The notes beneath the pieces were generated by a model. It did no database searches, was not told the origin of the DNA, and was given only the letters and a program-made list of their open reading frames with translations. A program made the position numbers and the translations under genes. Shown in pieces: positions 13,801-21,852 of a stretch of 64,000 nucleotides of DNA (position 1 is its first letter; every line of letters begins with the position of its first letter). Source of the stretch: Mycolicibacterium houstonense (lineage in GTDB: Bacteria; Actinomycetota; Actinomycetes; Mycobacteriales; Mycobacteriaceae); contig NZ_LT546207.1 in NCBI RefSeq assembly GCF_900078665.2, positions 3,368,414-3,432,413 on the forward strand, read 5' to 3'.

Positions 13801-15246
13801 TACTTGCACCGGGTCCGCGGTGCCAGTGACATAACCGACCAGCCGCTTGTCGCCAGGCTGATCCTCGCGGGCGACCACCACGGCCTGTTGCACACCGTCC
13901 AGATCGGCTAGCGCGCTTTGGATCTCACCCAACTCGATGCGGTAACCGCGGACCTTGACCTGATCATCGGACCGCCCGGCATACCGCAACTGCCCATCCG
14001 GACCCCACGACACCAAATCCCCGGTCCGATACATCCGCGCACCCGGCTCACCGAACGGACACGCCACAAACCGCGAAGCACTCAAGCCGGCACGCCGCAC
14101 ATACCCGAGCCCGACACCGCGACCGGCCACATACAACTCCCCCACCACACCGGCAGGCACCGGACGCAAAGCCCGATCAAGAACAAACAACGCCGCCCCC
14201 GGCACCGGCACCCCAATCGGCACCACACCCATCCCCGGCTGCATCGGCTTACTGATCGTCGCGTACACCGTGGTCTCGGTCGGCCCATAACCATTGATCA
14301 TCACCCGACCCGGCGCCCACCGATCCACCACATCCGGCGGGCACGCCTCAGCAGCCACCATCAACGCCGACACCGAACCCAACCTGTCCGGATCCAAAAC
14401 CCCCACCGCCGACGGAGTCTGACTCAAGACGGTGACGTGTTCATCGACCAGAAGGGCATGCAGATCCTGCGGTGAACGGGTGGTCTGCTCGGGCACGACC
14501 ACCAGGCGTGCACCATGCAGCAAAGCACCCCAGATCTCCCACACCGAATAATCAAACGCCAACGACGAACACGCCGCCCACACCTGGCCCGGGCCCAACC
14601 CGAACCCAACATCCATACCGTCAAACAAACGCGTCACGTTCTGATGGGTAACCGCAACACCTTTCGGCGTCCCCGTCGTCCCCGACGTATAAATAATGTG
14701 CGCCACATCATCGGCAGCCGGACCCGGCAACGCACTTGAGGACTGTGCATCTATGCGGGGGTCATCAACCTCGAGCACCGGAACACCGGACGCGCGCAAC
14801 CGCTCAGCCAACTCCGCCGTCGAGATCACCGCCACCGGCGCCGCATCACCGAGCATGAACTCCACCCGAGCATCCGGAACCACCGGATCAATCGGCAGAT
14901 ACGCCGCACCCGACTTGAGCACCGCCAGGATCGCCACCACCGCATCAGCCGAACGGCCCATCAACAACCCAACACAGGCACCCGGCCCAGCACCCTCGGC
15001 AACCAGAAACCGCGCCAACCGATTCGACGCCTCATCCAACTCCCGATACGACAACGACGCGCCCTCAAAACACACCGCCACCGCATCCGGCGCTTGCTCC
15101 ACCCGGGCGGCGAACAACTCCGGAATCGACGACCCCACCACCGACCCCGACAACACCGCGCGATGACCGAACTCGAACAGCTCCTCGTGCTCGTCCTCAT
15201 CCAGGAAATCCAGCGACGACAACCGCCGAGTCAAATCAGCAGTCAC
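1819..15246 (-). CDS. NRPS-C: A-T-C-A-T-C-A(MT)-T-C-A-T-TE peptide synthetase
   Basis: 4475 residues. Domains: A1 about 25-520, T1 (Ser566), C2 (HH near 750), A2 1090-1580, T2 (Ser1617), C3 (HH1802), A3 2140-3060 interrupted by a SAM methyltransferase near 2600-2990 (VLEIGVGSG at about 2671), T3 (GGHS, Ser3095), C4 (HH near 3282), A4 3625-4115, T4 (Ser4149), TE from 4195 (GWSFGG, Ser4277). Codes read by alignment to GrsA: A1 DYWSMAGVYK (same as the three valine-slot domains of NRPS-A), A2 DVWSVAAVYK (same as the alanine slot of NRPS-B), A3 DIWGLGQMWK (unassigned, N-methylating, faintly like glycine codes), A4 DVWNVAG-xY (same as the proline slot of NRPS-B). Predicted output is Val-Ala-NMeX-Pro. 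It starts with an A domain, so it needs a C domain in trans or acts as an initiating A-T module. The GTG start shares a GTGA overlap with a short leader ORF. Confidence 0.93.
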   Translation of the reverse strand: MTADLTRRLSSLDFLDEDEHEELFEFGHRAVLSGSVVGSSIPELFAARVEQAPDAVAVCFEGASLSYRELDEASNRLARFLVAEGAGPGACVGLLMGRSADAVVAILAVLKSGAAYLPIDPVVPDARVEFMLGDAAPVAVISTAELAERLRASGVPVLEVDDPRIDAQSSSALPGPAADDVAHIIYTSGTTGTPKGVAVTHQNVTRLFDGMDVGFGLGPGQVWAACSSLAFDYSVWEIWGALLHGARLVVVPEQTTRSPQDLHALLVDEHVTVLSQTPSAVGVLDPDRLGSVSALMVAAEACPPDVVDRWAPGRVMINGYGPTETTVYATISKPMQPGMGVVPIGVPVPGAALFVLDRALRPVPAGVVGELYVAGRGVGLGYVRRAGLSASRFVACPFGEPGARMYRTGDLVSWGPDGQLRYAGRSDDQVKVRGYRIELGEIQSALADLDGVQQAVVVAREDQPGDKRLVGYVTGTADPVQVRGVLAERLPAYMVPAAVVALDALPLTVNGKLDKRALPAPEYVDSDHYRAPSTATEEILAGIYAQVLGMDRVGVDDSFFDLGGDSLSATRLVNAINTSLDADLRVRSVFEAPTVAGLAAAVNSGGGGRQPLIARQRPAVIPLSYAQQRLWFLDQLEGPSPIYNMAVALRLSGRVDIGALGQALADVVDRHESLRTVFRAVDGVPEQVVVPTGQAEVGWQVVDASGWTAGEQRQAIERVVGYTFDLSAECPLRATLFRVDADEYVLAGVVHHIAGDGSSVAPLIADLGVAYTSRSVGRAPDWAPLPVQYVDYTLWQREYLGDLADPDSRIAGQVAYWREALANLPERLNLPTDRPYPRVADYQGASIDVDWPADLQRSVRQLARDHGATSFMVIQAALAVLLAKTSATSDVAVGIATAGRSDPALDALVGYFVNTLVLRVDVSGDLTVADLLAQVRRRSLAAYDNQDVPFEVLVERLNPARTLAHHPLVQVLLAWQNFADAPTAGATLGDVRVAPLTAETHTARMDLTFSLSERFAADGEPAGIGGTVEFRTDVYDASSVETLIDRWHRVLVAMTSDSTQRLSSVDLLDASDHIWLGRFGNRAVLTEPAHSASIPELFAQQVARSPETVAVTFDGRSLTYRELDEASNQLAHLLVDCGARPGQCVALLFNRCTEAVVAILAVLKAGAAYLPIEPAIPDARVQFMISDAAPVAAVTTAGLAERLDGTDLVVIDVDDARIDGCPATSLPVPAPHDLAYVMYTSGTTGVPKGVAITHGNVTQLMSSVDPALVSSQSVWTQWHSLVFDVSVWDMFGALLHGGRLVVVPDSVARSPQELNDLLVTERVTVLSQTPSAAGMLSEQGLESAALVVAGEACPPEVMDRWAQDRVMINAYGPTETTVYATISAPLRPGSGVVPIGAPVPGAALFVLDQWLRPVPAGVVGELYVAGRGVGVGYVHRSGLSASRFVACPFGGAGTRMYRTGDLVSWGSDGQLRYLGRADEQVKIRGYRIELGEVQTALADLDGVRLAVVIAREDRPGDRRLVAYVTGSADPAELRAQLAQRLPDYMVPAAVMVLEALPLTVNGKLDRRALPVPEYADAECYRAPTTPIEEILTGIYAHVLGLERVGIDDSFFDLGGDSLSAMRVTAAIHKAVGVAVAVRTLFDAPAIAQLAGRLGEGTAGLPPLIPVERPEVVPLSYAQQRLWFLSQFEGEAATYNMPTALRIDGKLNVEALGAALADVIGRHESLRTIFAASDGLPQQVVLSAGAADFGWQVVDGSGWSVDQLMEAVGTAVSHNFDLETEIPVRAWLFRLADDQHVFVAVVHHIAGDGSSVGPLVRDLGIAYASRSADQAPDWEPLPVQYVDYTLWQRGYLGDLADPDSRISAQVAYWERALAGMPERLELPTDRPYPAVADYRGASVDVRWSARLQQRVARVAREHNATSFMVMQAGLAVLLSNLSASSDVAVGFPIAGRSDPALDDLVGFFVNTLVLRVDLTGDPTVAELLEQVRQRSLGAFEHQDVPFEVLVDRLNPSRSLTHHPLIQVMFAWQNFAGQGGGAPDAEATMGDLRVTPLSAETHTARMDLAFFLREVWTDAGEPDGIHGTVEFRTDVFDAVTIEALIGRLERVLEAMTADPAGLLSSIGILDDAERAELDAIGNRGVLSEPASPVSIPVVFAQQVARDPDAVALRFAGRSTTYRELDEASNRLARCLISRGAGPGQCVALLFNRCSEAIVSIMAVLKTGAAYLPIDPVHPDSRIAFMLEDAAPVAAVTTAALAGRLDGHKLPIIDVDDSSVTDLECAELPGPRPDDIAYIIYTSGTTGVPKGVAIAHHNVIQLLESLDPNLTESGRAWTQWHSYSFDISGWEIFMALLHGGRLVVVPESVALSPTDFHALLVDEKVDVLGQTPSAVGGLSPDGLESMALLVGGEACPAELVERWAPGRSMINQYGPTETTMWVAISDPLKALGDGGTGVVPIGYPMPGTALFVLDRWLRPVPVGVIGELYVAGRGVGVGYWGRSGLTASRFMACPFDGTGARMYRTGDLVRWGADGQLLYEGRADEQVKIRGYRIELGEVQSVLAAHPRVAQAVVVARAPVSAEGRTDDHDDKLLGGYVVFDPELMLVREPEREEQLVKQWQGVWGGVYSKAQAEVEPAVLGEDFGGWISSYTGEPIPLDQMREWRSATVDRIMALRPQRVLEIGVGSGLLLSQIAPTCQEYWGTDFSTPTVQRLQTALGSQPWGDRVQLRIQPADAPDGLPEGYFDVVVLNSVIQYFPSAGYLLDVLALATRLLAPAGAVFLGDVRNLSLLRAFTTGIVCAAGTDDSAASVRERVRREMLAEQELLLAPEFFTALPGQLGDIGAVEMHLKQMHAVNELSSYRYDVVLRKAPAPARSVAQLPSEPWQRFGSLAGLEKSLRTRGLPELRVTGVPHAGIRPDALLAQALIHARDGVPVGELRGDISVADAVLPHECYQLGEELGYLTSVTWSPTAGLMDIVLTRGTGALEALSDLYLPADTGCTLAGAVNDPAIIERVAELRAYLAERLPEYMVPASITVLDALPLTVNGKLDKRALPAPEFHSGAAYRAPRNHRERALAALFSDILGGTRVGIDDSFFDLGGHSLSATRLLARIRNELGVAVPIRVLFDVSTVAGLADWMCLHAGDRPGAPLTAQPRPEVVPLSYAQQRLWFLSQFEGEVATYNMPTALRITGGLNVGALAESLADVVGRHESLRTVFVAHEGVPQQVVVPAGEADFGWQVVDAGDWSADRLEQAVGEAVRHHFDLEVELPLRAWLFRVSDSEHLLVTVVHHIAGDGSSVGPLVADLALAYTARCAGQAPQWSPLPVQYVDYTLWQRAHLGDLADPDSRISAQVAYWERTLAGLPDRLELPTDRPYPAVADHRGASVEVEWSAELQRRVAAVAREHGATSFMVVQAALAVLLSSLSASSDVAVGFPIAGRNDPALDDLVGFFVNTLVLRVDLADDPTVGELLGQVRQRSLGAFEHQDVPFEVLVDRLNPTRSRTHSPLVQVLFAWQNFAGRGGGTPVTGAGMGDVAVTPLSAETHVARMDLVFSLGERFDAEDAWAGIGGSVEFRTDVFDAGTIEVMVGRLERILAAMTADPARRLSSIDVLDCDERVRLDELGNRAALTASARVAGSIPEVFAGQVVRVPDAVAVSFDGRSMSYRELDEASNRLAHLLVGQGAGPGECVALVLNRSVDAIVAILGVLKSGAAYLPLDPAYPDARIAVVVGDARPVAAVTTSGLAGRFDGLGVAVVDVQDRRIEAQPCSAVQPVPSGDDIAYLIYTSGTTGVPKGVAVPHSNVTGLLASLDVGLPTAGVWSQWHSYAFDVSVWEIFGALLSGGRLVVVPDGLVGSPDELHALLVAEGVTVLNQTPSAAAALSSQGLGSAALVVAGEACPVELVDRWAPGRVMVNGYGPTETWYTSFSAPLVAGSGVVPIGRPIPGAAFFVLDRWLRPVPVGVVGELYVAGSGLAVGYLGRGGLTGSRFVACPFAGGQRMYRTGDLVRWGVDGQLQYLGRADEQVKIRGYRVELGEIQTVLAGLAGVDQAAVIAREDRPGDKRLVAYVTGKAEPAQVRTQLAERLPGYMVPASVMVLDVLPLTVNGKLDKRALPAPDYAEGQHYRAPETPTEDILAGIYAQVLGVQRVGVDDSFFDLGGDSLSAMRVIAAANARLGADLAVRVMFDAPTVRGLARQVGRADSSREVVPVEVLKPGDGVPLCCVHDGFGLSWSYRALGRYVDGPIVGINQAQAEGETEVRSINDMAVRYADRLQELYPVGPYRILGWSFGGVVAHALAIELQRRGCEVQRLVLLDGLLNPNKFWKRITQAIAKDQAIAEGWVLDYILRTNDIGVPLHWRPLTYPRVSEMILKKGSSPPSRQLVEFMARSVSAGQLMLLDHRPGVFDGDVVMFSAARPRCADSGGDGIGSRLARLRNGRAARSLLRSWRPYVSGEITVLPVGCTHFEMFTPESLSGYVQQLTSVLSP
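1853..3925. repeat. Long direct repeat, copy 1 (A-T-TE end of NRPS-C)
   Basis: Nearly identical to 21896-23968 at a constant offset of 20,043 bp. Two interior patches differ clearly: about 2151-2305 in the thioesterase and about 2838-3100 in the A-T linker. The mosaic pattern points to duplication kept alike by gene conversion. Weaker similarity continues into the C4 domain to about 5180. Confidence 0.85.
13735..15150. repeat. Valine-type A-domain repeat in NRPS-C
   Basis: Closest partner is 50930-52345 (offset near 37.2 kb), with almost unbroken base identity over long stretches such as 14041-14240 against 51240-51439. Edges are approximate. Confidence 0.75.
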
Positions 15247-15314
15247 GACGAAGCCCCGCGAATGGTCAAGACAAGAGGGTGACGATCACCGTCGCCCAGC
15301 GGCCGGATGCGCAC
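15243..15314 (-). CDS. 23-codon leader ORF overlapping the NRPS-C start
   Basis: A GTG at 15314 sits five bases after GGAGG, in a ribosome-binding context (ggaggaccag) identical to that of mbtH at 53978. The ORF encodes 23 residues ending GASS and stops inside a GTGA that also starts NRPS-C. The junction of NRPS-A and NRPS-B has the same GTGA overlap, and NRPS-A there ends EASS. NRPS-C has no good ribosome-binding site of its own, so translation of this short ORF probably feeds it by coupling. The peptide is most simply a relic: the mbtH start region joined to the last codons of an NRPS-A-like C domain. Whether the peptide itself does anything is unknown. Confidence 0.55.
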   Translation of the reverse strand: MRIRPLGDGDRHPLVLTIRGASS

Positions 15315-15464
15315 CTGGTCCTCCCTCGCACCGAGTCGACCAGCGATAAATCGCTCAGCGATCAGGCTGCACGGCGGTTGTCTCCGCCTCGCGTCCTCGT
15401 CATATGCCCTTGGCCCACTCCAGCTATCTAATGTCTCGTTGCAGAGCGCCAGCATAACCACTTC
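15315..15464 (-). promoter_or_regulatory. Control region of NRPS-C, duplicate of the mbtH upstream region
   Basis: This 150 bp aligns along its length with 53979-54133, which lies in the same place before mbtH. Shared parts, reading toward the gene, are a TATGCTGGCGCTCTGCAAC stretch (complement of about 15438-15456), the AGCTGGAGT segment, a small hairpin (15342-15355; agcgat/atcgct arms, imperfectly preserved in the other copy), GTCGACTCGGTGC, and the ribosome-binding site GGAGGACCAG. TATGCT could be a -10 element, giving a leader of about 130 bases, but no convincing -35 is visible. Conservation of spaced non-coding blocks suggests that both synthetase units share one control signal. Confidence 0.6.
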
Positions 15465-16297
15465 GAGTTGCCATGGAGTCCGATTCGAGAATCCGATAAA
15501 CATTCGCCCGCCACGCCACGGCCACGACCTCGTTTCGGGCACTCCCGCTATTGTTTGGCAATCGAAGTGACTTCGGCAAATGGCCGCCATCAGATCGCCC
15601 ACCTCGGACATCGCACAGCTCGGCGGCCTCAAAAACTGCAACTACCGAGCCATGATCGTCAATGCACCCGCGGGTCACCGACACCCTGGGCGACGATGGG
15701 CCTTTCGCGCGCCGAGCGGGACAACCGGACCGGAATCGTGGGCGGATAATTGCGCAGTTCACCGCGATATTTAGCGGTGTGCTGCGGGGTCGCCGATGAT
15801 CGCCTCCTCCCCCGCGGTTCGCTCGCCGCTTGACTCATCGACGATCGCACCTCGCCAGCCGATGCATGACAGGGACGTAATTCAGTCCAGCGAAGCGACC
15901 CGTGCCCGCACCGTTCGACATTCCCAGTAGAACTGGGCCGCCACCCAGAGCGGAACAGGTACAGCAAATATTGATTCCGATCTTGACCATATCCCGCTCA
16001 CCGCATTTCCGGGGCCGGCCGGCAACGGGAAGTTAGCCAGGGCGAACTCGACATCCACCTTCGACACCGCCTTCAATGGAATTTGCGACTGCAAACATGG
16101 CAAACATTCAAGATCAAGGCGTTATGGCTATCTCGGATCACGTTCGAATGTCGGGCCGCAGGGAGGTCGCGTCACGTTCGGCCGTTCAAGATCGGCCGGC
16201 GGTCAGGGCCGGTCAGTGGCCGTCATCGGTGACGACTGCCGGTCGGTATTCTCCTCGGTGGTAGCCAACGTAAGTTGATCTGTGGGGATGGAATCAC
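15465..16297. other. Non-coding stretch between NRPS-C control region and htpG
   Basis: No convincing gene is seen; open frames here are short and have no family features. Two further blocks match the region upstream of mbtH in the same order and orientation: 15868-15899 resembles 54727-54758 (shared core ccagcgaag), and 16079-16120 resembles 54961-55004 (shared atttgcga and ttcaagatc). The promoter of htpG must lie near the right end. The spaced similarities show that the whole upstream region, not only the last 150 bp, descends from one ancestor. Confidence 0.5.
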
Positions 16298-18250
16298 ATG
16301 TCTGCACGCGTCGAGCAGTTGGAGTTTCAGGCGGAGGCTCGCCAACTCTTGGATCTGCTGGTTCACTCGGTCTACTCGAACAAGGACTCGTTTCTCCGGG
16401 AGCTGATCTCGAATGCCTCGGACGCCCTGGACAAGCTCCGCCTCGAAACACTGCGGAACAAGGACCTGACCGCCGATACCTCCGACCTCCACATCGACAT
16501 CGAAGTGGGGCAGGATCCGCGGACACTCACCGTGCGCGACAACGGCATCGGCATGACGCGCGACGAAGTGGTGGACCTGATCGGCACCCTCGCGAAGTCC
16601 GGTACCGCGGAGCTGCGCCGGCAACTGCAGGAGGCCAAGAAGGCCGCCGCCTCCGAGGAATTGATCGGGCAGTTCGGTGTCGGCTTCTATTCCACCTTCA
16701 TGGTGGCCGACAAGGTTGAACTTCTCACCCGCAAGGCAGGTGAGAGCGGGGCCACCCGATGGGTGTCGAGCGGCGACGGCACCTACACGATCGAATCCGT
16801 CGACGACGCACCGCAAGGCACGTCGATCACGCTCTATCTTAAACCCGAGGATATCGAGGACCAGCTCCACGACTACACGGCTGAGTGGAAGATCCGAGAG
16901 CTGGTCAAGAAGTACTCCGACTTCATCGCCTGGCCGGTCCGGATGCAAGTCGAGCGCCGTACGCCGGCTTCCGAGGACGGCGGTCCGGACACCGTCACGA
17001 TCGAAACGCAAACGCTCAACTCGATGAAGGCGTTGTGGGCCAGGCCCAAAGAAGAGGTGTCCGAAGAGGAGTATCACGAGTTCTACAAGCACATCGCCCA
17101 CGCCTGGGACGATCCGCTCGCGGTCATCTCGATGCGGGGTGAGGGCACCTTCGAATACCAGGCCTTGCTGTTCATCCCGTCGCACGCCCCCTTCGACATG
17201 TTCACCAGGGACGCCAAGACCGGCGTGCAGCTCTACATCAAGCGCGTCTTCGTGATGGGGGACTGCGAAGAGCTCATGCCCGGCTATCTGCGCTTCGTGA
17301 AGGGTGTCGTCGACGCACAGGGTATGTCACTCAATGTCTCTCGCGAGATCCTGCAGCAGGATCGGCAGGTCACCGCGATCCGGCGCCGTCTGACGAAGAA
17401 GATCCTGTCGACGATCGCGGAACTGCAGTCCACCAAGCCCGAGGATTACCGCACGCTCTGGACGCAGTTCGGCGCCGTCCTCAAAGAGGGCCTGATGTCC
17501 GACATGGACAACCGAGAGACGCTACTGCGGGTTTCGTCCTTCGCCTCCACGTTCACCGACGCAGAGGACGGCGAGGGTGCGACGACCCTGGCGGAGTACG
17601 TCGGACGCATGAAAGACGGCCAGGAACAGATCTTCTACGCCACCGGGCCATCCGCCGAGCAACTGAGGAAGTCACCGCACCTGGAGGCGTTCAAGGCCAA
17701 GGGGTACGAGGTGCTTCTGCTCACGGACCCGGTCGACGAAATCTGGGTGGGCGCGGTGCCGGAGTTCGACGGCAAGCCGCTGCAGTCGGTCGCCAAAGGC
17801 GAGGTCGATCTCGATTCCGACGAAGACAAGGCCGCGCACGAGGCCGAACGGGAGGCCCAGAAGCAGGAGTTCTCCGACCTCATGACCTGGCTGAAGGAGA
17901 CATTGAGCGAACAGGTCTCGGAAGTGCGACTGTCCAGTCGCCTGACCGAGTCACCGGCCTGCCTGATCACCCCGACGTTCGGCATCACGCCGGCGCTGGC
18001 GCGCATGTACCGGGCCTCCGGGCAGGTGGTCCCTACCGGGAAACGGATACTCGAACTCAACCCGAACCACCCACTGGTCATCGGCCTGCGGCAGGCACAC
18101 GCGGCAGGCGGCGAAGAGGCCGATTCGCGTCGTCTCGCCGAGACCGCCCAATTGCTCTACGGCACAGCCCTTCTTGCCGAAGGTGGGGTGCCCGACGATC
18201 CGGCCAAGTTCGCCGGAATTCTGGCCGATCGCTTGGCGAACACCGTGTAA
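16298..18250 (+). CDS. htpG: Chaperone HtpG (bacterial Hsp90)
   Basis: 650 residues, the usual length for mycobacterial HtpG. The N-terminal GHKL ATPase domain shows the classic Hsp90 motifs: an LLDLLVHSVYSNKDSFLREL segment with ISNASDA at about 20-46, DNGIGM at about 83-88, and the GQFGVGFYS lid segment at about 123-131. The middle domain contains VDAQGMSLNVSREILQQ near 343-359, followed by a C-terminal dimerisation region. HtpG is an ATP-driven cytoplasmic chaperone that helps client proteins fold. It points away from NRPS-C and sits between two synthetase units. Nothing in the sequence ties it to the peptide pathway, although help in folding very large synthetases is conceivable. No HspR- or CIRCE-type repeat was recognised upstream. 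Confidence 0.97.
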   Translation: MSARVEQLEFQAEARQLLDLLVHSVYSNKDSFLRELISNASDALDKLRLETLRNKDLTADTSDLHIDIEVGQDPRTLTVRDNGIGMTRDEVVDLIGTLAKSGTAELRRQLQEAKKAAASEELIGQFGVGFYSTFMVADKVELLTRKAGESGATRWVSSGDGTYTIESVDDAPQGTSITLYLKPEDIEDQLHDYTAEWKIRELVKKYSDFIAWPVRMQVERRTPASEDGGPDTVTIETQTLNSMKALWARPKEEVSEEEYHEFYKHIAHAWDDPLAVISMRGEGTFEYQALLFIPSHAPFDMFTRDAKTGVQLYIKRVFVMGDCEELMPGYLRFVKGVVDAQGMSLNVSREILQQDRQVTAIRRRLTKKILSTIAELQSTKPEDYRTLWTQFGAVLKEGLMSDMDNRETLLRVSSFASTFTDAEDGEGATTLAEYVGRMKDGQEQIFYATGPSAEQLRKSPHLEAFKAKGYEVLLLTDPVDEIWVGAVPEFDGKPLQSVAKGEVDLDSDEDKAAHEAEREAQKQEFSDLMTWLKETLSEQVSEVRLSSRLTESPACLITPTFGITPALARMYRASGQVVPTGKRILELNPNHPLVIGLRQAHAAGGEEADSRRLAETAQLLYGTALLAEGGVPDDPAKFAGILADRLANTV

Positions 18251-18272
18251 AAGGCGTCATTGCAGCCGATTC

Positions 18273-18287
18273 CGGGGAATTTCCCCG
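18273..18287. promoter_or_regulatory. 15-bp palindrome ahead of the acyltransferase gene
   Basis: The sequence cggggaatttccccg is a perfect palindrome with 7-base arms and one central base. It lies 23 bp after the htpG stop and about 45 bp before the next start codon. Its short centre makes it a poor RNA hairpin terminator, so an operator for a dimeric regulator is more likely. The regulator is not recognised. Confidence 0.3.
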
Positions 18288-18330
18288 CAATTGCCAAGTG
18301 AAACCGCGTTCGGGCTCGTACCGTACAAAA

Positions 18331-19668
18331 ATGAGCAACGTACTCGACCTGCTCGATCAGACCATGTACGACATCGGACAAGCGACGCAATCGAATACCC
18401 TGCTGCAGTGCGTCTGGGCATACGACCGCCCGATCGACATCGACGGTCTGCGGCAGTTCCACGGCCATCTTGAGCGAGGACGGCTGTCTCGCTGCATCGC
18501 CCGGTCGCCATTGCCGTTCGGTCGCAGCCGTTGGGTGAAGCCCGACCACACATCGAACCTGGAGATCGTCGACTCGCCTCGCCCACGCGAAGAATTCGAC
18601 GACTGGCTCGGCGAGCAGGTCAACTATCCGCTGAACTGCGAGCACGGGCCGGCATGGCATCTCGCCACCGTGCCGTTCACCGACGGCGGCGCGGGCGTGA
18701 GCCTGGTCATCTCACACTGCCTCACCGACGGTGTCGGACTGTGGGAGGCGATGGCGGATGCGGCGCTCGGCCGCGACGACCCCATCAGCTGGCCTGCCGC
18801 AGCGTCACGCGGACGGTGGCAGGCCATTCGCCAAGACACCGGCCAGACCGTCAGAGACATCCCGGCCATCGGCCGTGCCCTCGCCGGCGCGATTCAGATG
18901 GGACGGCAAGGTCGCAACGGCGCCGCTGCTGCCGCACCAACCACCGCCGCATCGCCGGCACCGCCTCCTGAGACCGATGGCTCCCACCTCCTCCCCACCG
19001 CAACGATCTTCGTCGATGCCGATGCGTGGGACGCCCGCGCGCGGGCCCTCGGAGGAACGCGCAACACGCTGCTCGTGGGACTCGCAGCCCGCCTCGCGCA
19101 CCACGCCGGCCGGGTTGCGACGGATGGCTCAGTGGTGGTGACACTCCCGGTCAACGAGCGCACCAGCGACGACACTCGCGCCAACGCGATCAGCGGCGTG
19201 CGGGCCACCGTCAACCCCGCGTCCGCCACCACAGACCTGGGCGAGATCCGGGCTGCGGTGAAACGAGAACTGATTCGGCATTCGGAGGAGCCCGACCCTC
19301 AGCAGGTGATGAATGCGTTGGTGCCCCTCATGTCCGAGCGGGTTCTCAAAGCCGCCCGGAGCGCGACCAGGGGCAACCCGTTCAATCTGGTCGGCGCATC
19401 GAACGTCGGAGAGATGGATCCGGCCGCGGGCCGGGCAGATGGCACGGACGCCGCTTCGTTCGCATTGAGACTGCATCACCTCGGTGTCGCCACATCGACG
19501 TTGCACCGGTACGGCGGTGTGCAGACCATGCTGTCGGGGACGATGAACGGACAGATCTTCATTTCGCTGATTTCATACCTGCCGGGACGCGTGAACTCGA
19601 ACGATGAATTGCGCCTGGATCTTTCGACCGCGTTGAAAGAGTTCTCGCTCAGCGGCACCTATCTCTGA
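18331..19668 (+). CDS. PapA/WES-like acyltransferase (copy 1), candidate peptide O-acetyltransferase
   Basis: 445 residues from the ATG; a GTG at 18298 would add 11. The fold is that of the condensation-domain superfamily used by PapA and wax-ester-synthase type acyltransferases. The active-site motif HHxxxDG appears as SHCLTDG near residues 129-135, so the first histidine is serine but the catalytic second histidine and the DG are kept. A GASNVGE motif near 354-360 replaces the NRPS DFGWG and resembles the SN-G motif of alcohol acyltransferases. It is a paralogue of the protein at 20394-21791. Fortuitine carries acetyl groups on two adjacent threonines, so one copy per threonine is an attractive inference; transfer of a longer acyl chain is the alternative. 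It follows htpG by 80 bp and converges on the methyltransferase gene. Confidence 0.75.
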   Translation: MSNVLDLLDQTMYDIGQATQSNTLLQCVWAYDRPIDIDGLRQFHGHLERGRLSRCIARSPLPFGRSRWVKPDHTSNLEIVDSPRPREEFDDWLGEQVNYPLNCEHGPAWHLATVPFTDGGAGVSLVISHCLTDGVGLWEAMADAALGRDDPISWPAAASRGRWQAIRQDTGQTVRDIPAIGRALAGAIQMGRQGRNGAAAAAPTTAASPAPPPETDGSHLLPTATIFVDADAWDARARALGGTRNTLLVGLAARLAHHAGRVATDGSVVVTLPVNERTSDDTRANAISGVRATVNPASATTDLGEIRAAVKRELIRHSEEPDPQQVMNALVPLMSERVLKAARSATRGNPFNLVGASNVGEMDPAAGRADGTDAASFALRLHHLGVATSTLHRYGGVQTMLSGTMNGQIFISLISYLPGRVNSNDELRLDLSTALKEFSLSGTYL

Positions 19669-19690
19669 TCGGCCGGAGCAGCCCCGTCCG

Positions 19691-20365
19691 TCACCAGACG
19701 AGCGGCACCAGCCGGTAGTGCACCTTCTGCGTGTACTCCCCATACCCGGCGAGCTGCTGGCGGAGCAGCTTCTCCTCGTCTTGGATCCGGAAGGTGTAGA
19801 TGATCAGGACAGGAATGAGAACAGCCAGCCCCCACCAGGACCCAAGCGCCAGCGGCATTCCCGCCACCATGAGCAGGGCCCCCATGTACATCGGGTGCCG
19901 GACAAGCCCGTAGAGTCCGGTGGAGACCAGCTTCTGCTCCGATTCCACCGTGATGTTGGCGGACGCGTAGCTGTTCTGGACGATCGTGAAGATCGTGACC
20001 ACAAGGCCGATCGCAAACATCACGTTGCCGATCCACGATACGACGGTGGGCACCGGGGACCAACCGAAGCGATGATCGAGACCGCAGAACACCGGTAGGG
20101 CAATGGACATTACCGCGATGACGCCGATGATGGCCTTCTGCACCGGTCTCGATTCCGACTTCTGCCCGACGCGCATGCGCCGCTCCACGACCGCCTTGTC
20201 CCTCCTCAGCAGGTAGACGGTGGACAGAATCGCCATGACCGAATACACGGTCAGGAAAACCCATGCCTGCCAGTAGTCGAATGTCCCCGCCGGAACGAAG
20301 AGCAGTGCGCCCAACAGCAACAGGCCGAAAACTGATTGAACAGCCACCCGGATATTGGTGTTCAT
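19691..20365 (-). CDS. ICMT/PEMT-type membrane methyltransferase (copy 2)
   Basis: 224 residues, several membrane helices, with STGLYGLVRHPMY near residues 148-160 and a DEEKLLRQQ segment followed by GYGEYTQKVHYR near the end. These are the SAM-binding and substrate-side features of the isoprenylcysteine carboxyl methyltransferase / phospholipid methyltransferase family. It is a paralogue of 1096-1761. An AGGAGG lies five bases upstream of the ATG. The gene follows the acyltransferase by 28 bp and appears to be the last gene of the mbtH-NRPS-A-NRPS-B-acyltransferase operon. That position makes it the leading candidate for forming the C-terminal methyl ester of the released nonapeptide. Membrane location would fit a very hydrophobic substrate. 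The two copies may serve the products of NRPS-B and NRPS-C separately. Confidence 0.82.
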   Translation of the reverse strand: MNTNIRVAVQSVFGLLLLGALLFVPAGTFDYWQAWVFLTVYSVMAILSTVYLLRRDKAVVERRMRVGQKSESRPVQKAIIGVIAVMSIALPVFCGLDHRFGWSPVPTVVSWIGNVMFAIGLVVTIFTIVQNSYASANITVESEQKLVSTGLYGLVRHPMYMGALLMVAGMPLALGSWWGLAVLIPVLIIYTFRIQDEEKLLRQQLAGYGEYTQKVHYRLVPLVW

Positions 20366-20393
20366 GTGATCCTCCTACGTGTGTGAACCGCGC

Positions 20394-21791
20394 TCAAAGG
20401 TAGGTGCCGGTCAGCGAAAAGTCGTTCAAGGCATTTGAAATATCTTGGCGTAAGCGGTCATTGGTGTTGACTCGACCGGGCAGATAGGAATGGGCCGAGA
20501 TGAAGACTCGTCCGTTCGCTCGTCCGGACAGGAACGACTGCGTCCCGCCGAACCGGTTGAGCATCGCCTCGGTCAGCCCCAAGTGGGGAAGAACCTTGAT
20601 CGCGAAGTGGTCGGACTCCGTGCCGTCCACTCTGCTGGCGGCCGGATTGACCACACCGAGGTTGGACGAACCGACCTGGTTGGGTGAACCGACACGAGAA
20701 GTGGCCCCGAGGAACCGCTTGGGTAACAGCGGAATAATGGCATTCACTACGTGTTCCTCGTCGGGCACCTCCCCATGGCGAATCAATGCTTGTTTGACCG
20801 CGGCCCGGACCTCGCGCAGATCCGTGGTCGCAAGCGCGGGGTCGACCGTGACGGCCACGCTGCTTCTCGCGTTGGCGCGGGTATCGCCGTCGGCACGCTG
20901 ATTGACCGGCATCATCACGATCACCGAACCGTCTGGACCGACGCGTCTTGCTCGATGGGCAAGCCGCGCCGCCAACCCCACGAGAAGGCTGTTGCTGGTC
21001 CCGCCGAGTGCCTGTGCGCGAGCGTCCCACTCGCCGGCATCGACCAGGACCGTTGCCATCGGAACCGCGATCGTTTCGTCGGAACCGCCGGTAGGTACAG
21101 GTGCAGTGTTCGTCGACGAAGGGGGCGGCCCAGCAGCACCGGCACTGTCGCGGCTACGGCGTGCCAGCCGATTCGCAGCGACAACACCACGGCACACGGC
21201 CGGGATGTCCCGCACGGCTTGCCAGCTGTCCTCCCACAGGGCTTTCCAACGACCACGCGATGCCGCAGCAGGCCAGCGGATCGGGTCTTCGCGGCCGAGA
21301 GCCGCATCAGCCAGTGCCTCACACAACCCGACGCCGTCGATGAGGCAATGCGAGACGACCAAGCTGACGCCCGACCCTCCGTCAGTGAACGGGAGCACTG
21401 CGAGATGCCAGCCGGGTCCGTGCTCGCAGTCAAGTGGAGTATTGATCTGCTCGTCCAGCCAGTCATCGAATTCTCCACGTGGCCTGGCGGTCTCGACGAT
21501 CTCGAGGTCGGAGGAAGTGTCCGCTGCCACCCAGCGGTGCCGGCCGAACGGCAGCGGCGACCGTTCGATGCCGCGGGACAACCGCCCCCGCCGGAGATTC
21601 TCATGGAACCGGCGGAGACCGTCGATATCGATCGGGCGGTCGTACACCCAGACACTCTGCAGCAGGCTGTTGACGCCGATCGCCAGTCCGAGGTCGAACG
21701 TGCGCTGGTCGAGCACATCGAGAACGTTGCTCAGCTTCGGAACTGCATCCGCGTTGGATTCGCGTGCGTCGGTTGTGTACGTGGCCCGCAT
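20394..21791 (-). CDS. PapA/WES-like acyltransferase (copy 2), candidate peptide O-acetyltransferase
   Basis: 465 residues, paralogous to 18331-19668 along its length, with a slightly longer N-terminus before the shared SNVLD motif. The active-site motif is SHCLIDG near residues 140-146; again serine replaces the first histidine, while the catalytic histidine and DG remain. An SSNLGVVN motif near 368-375 fills the place of the alcohol acyltransferase SN-G motif. A proline- and serine-rich loop at about 223-243 separates the two halves. It begins 61 bp after the end of NRPS-B and is followed 28 bp later by the methyltransferase, so it probably belongs to the main operon. Acetylation of threonine side chains of the peptide is inferred from the fortuitine structure, not shown by sequence. 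Confidence 0.77.
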   Translation of the reverse strand: MRATYTTDARESNADAVPKLSNVLDVLDQRTFDLGLAIGVNSLLQSVWVYDRPIDIDGLRRFHENLRRGRLSRGIERSPLPFGRHRWVAADTSSDLEIVETARPRGEFDDWLDEQINTPLDCEHGPGWHLAVLPFTDGGSGVSLVVSHCLIDGVGLCEALADAALGREDPIRWPAAASRGRWKALWEDSWQAVRDIPAVCRGVVAANRLARRSRDSAGAAGPPPSSTNTAPVPTGGSDETIAVPMATVLVDAGEWDARAQALGGTSNSLLVGLAARLAHRARRVGPDGSVIVMMPVNQRADGDTRANARSSVAVTVDPALATTDLREVRAAVKQALIRHGEVPDEEHVVNAIIPLLPKRFLGATSRVGSPNQVGSSNLGVVNPAASRVDGTESDHFAIKVLPHLGLTEAMLNRFGGTQSFLSGRANGRVFISAHSYLPGRVNTNDRLRQDISNALNDFSLTGTYL

Positions 21792-21852
21792 CGGCGATCA
21801 CCATCCCCACATCAGCCGCTTGACGCTTTCACGCCAGCGCATCGTTACGAAA

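Noticed and set aside
15243..15641. 132-residue ORF upstream of NRPS-C as a gene
   Set aside because: Only its last 23 codons have a ribosome-binding site and context; the upstream part has no family features and overlaps the conserved control region.
18331..19668. Stand-alone NRPS condensation domain
   Set aside because: It lacks the DFGWG and downstream C-domain motifs and has the SN-G motif of PapA/wax-ester-type acyltransferases.
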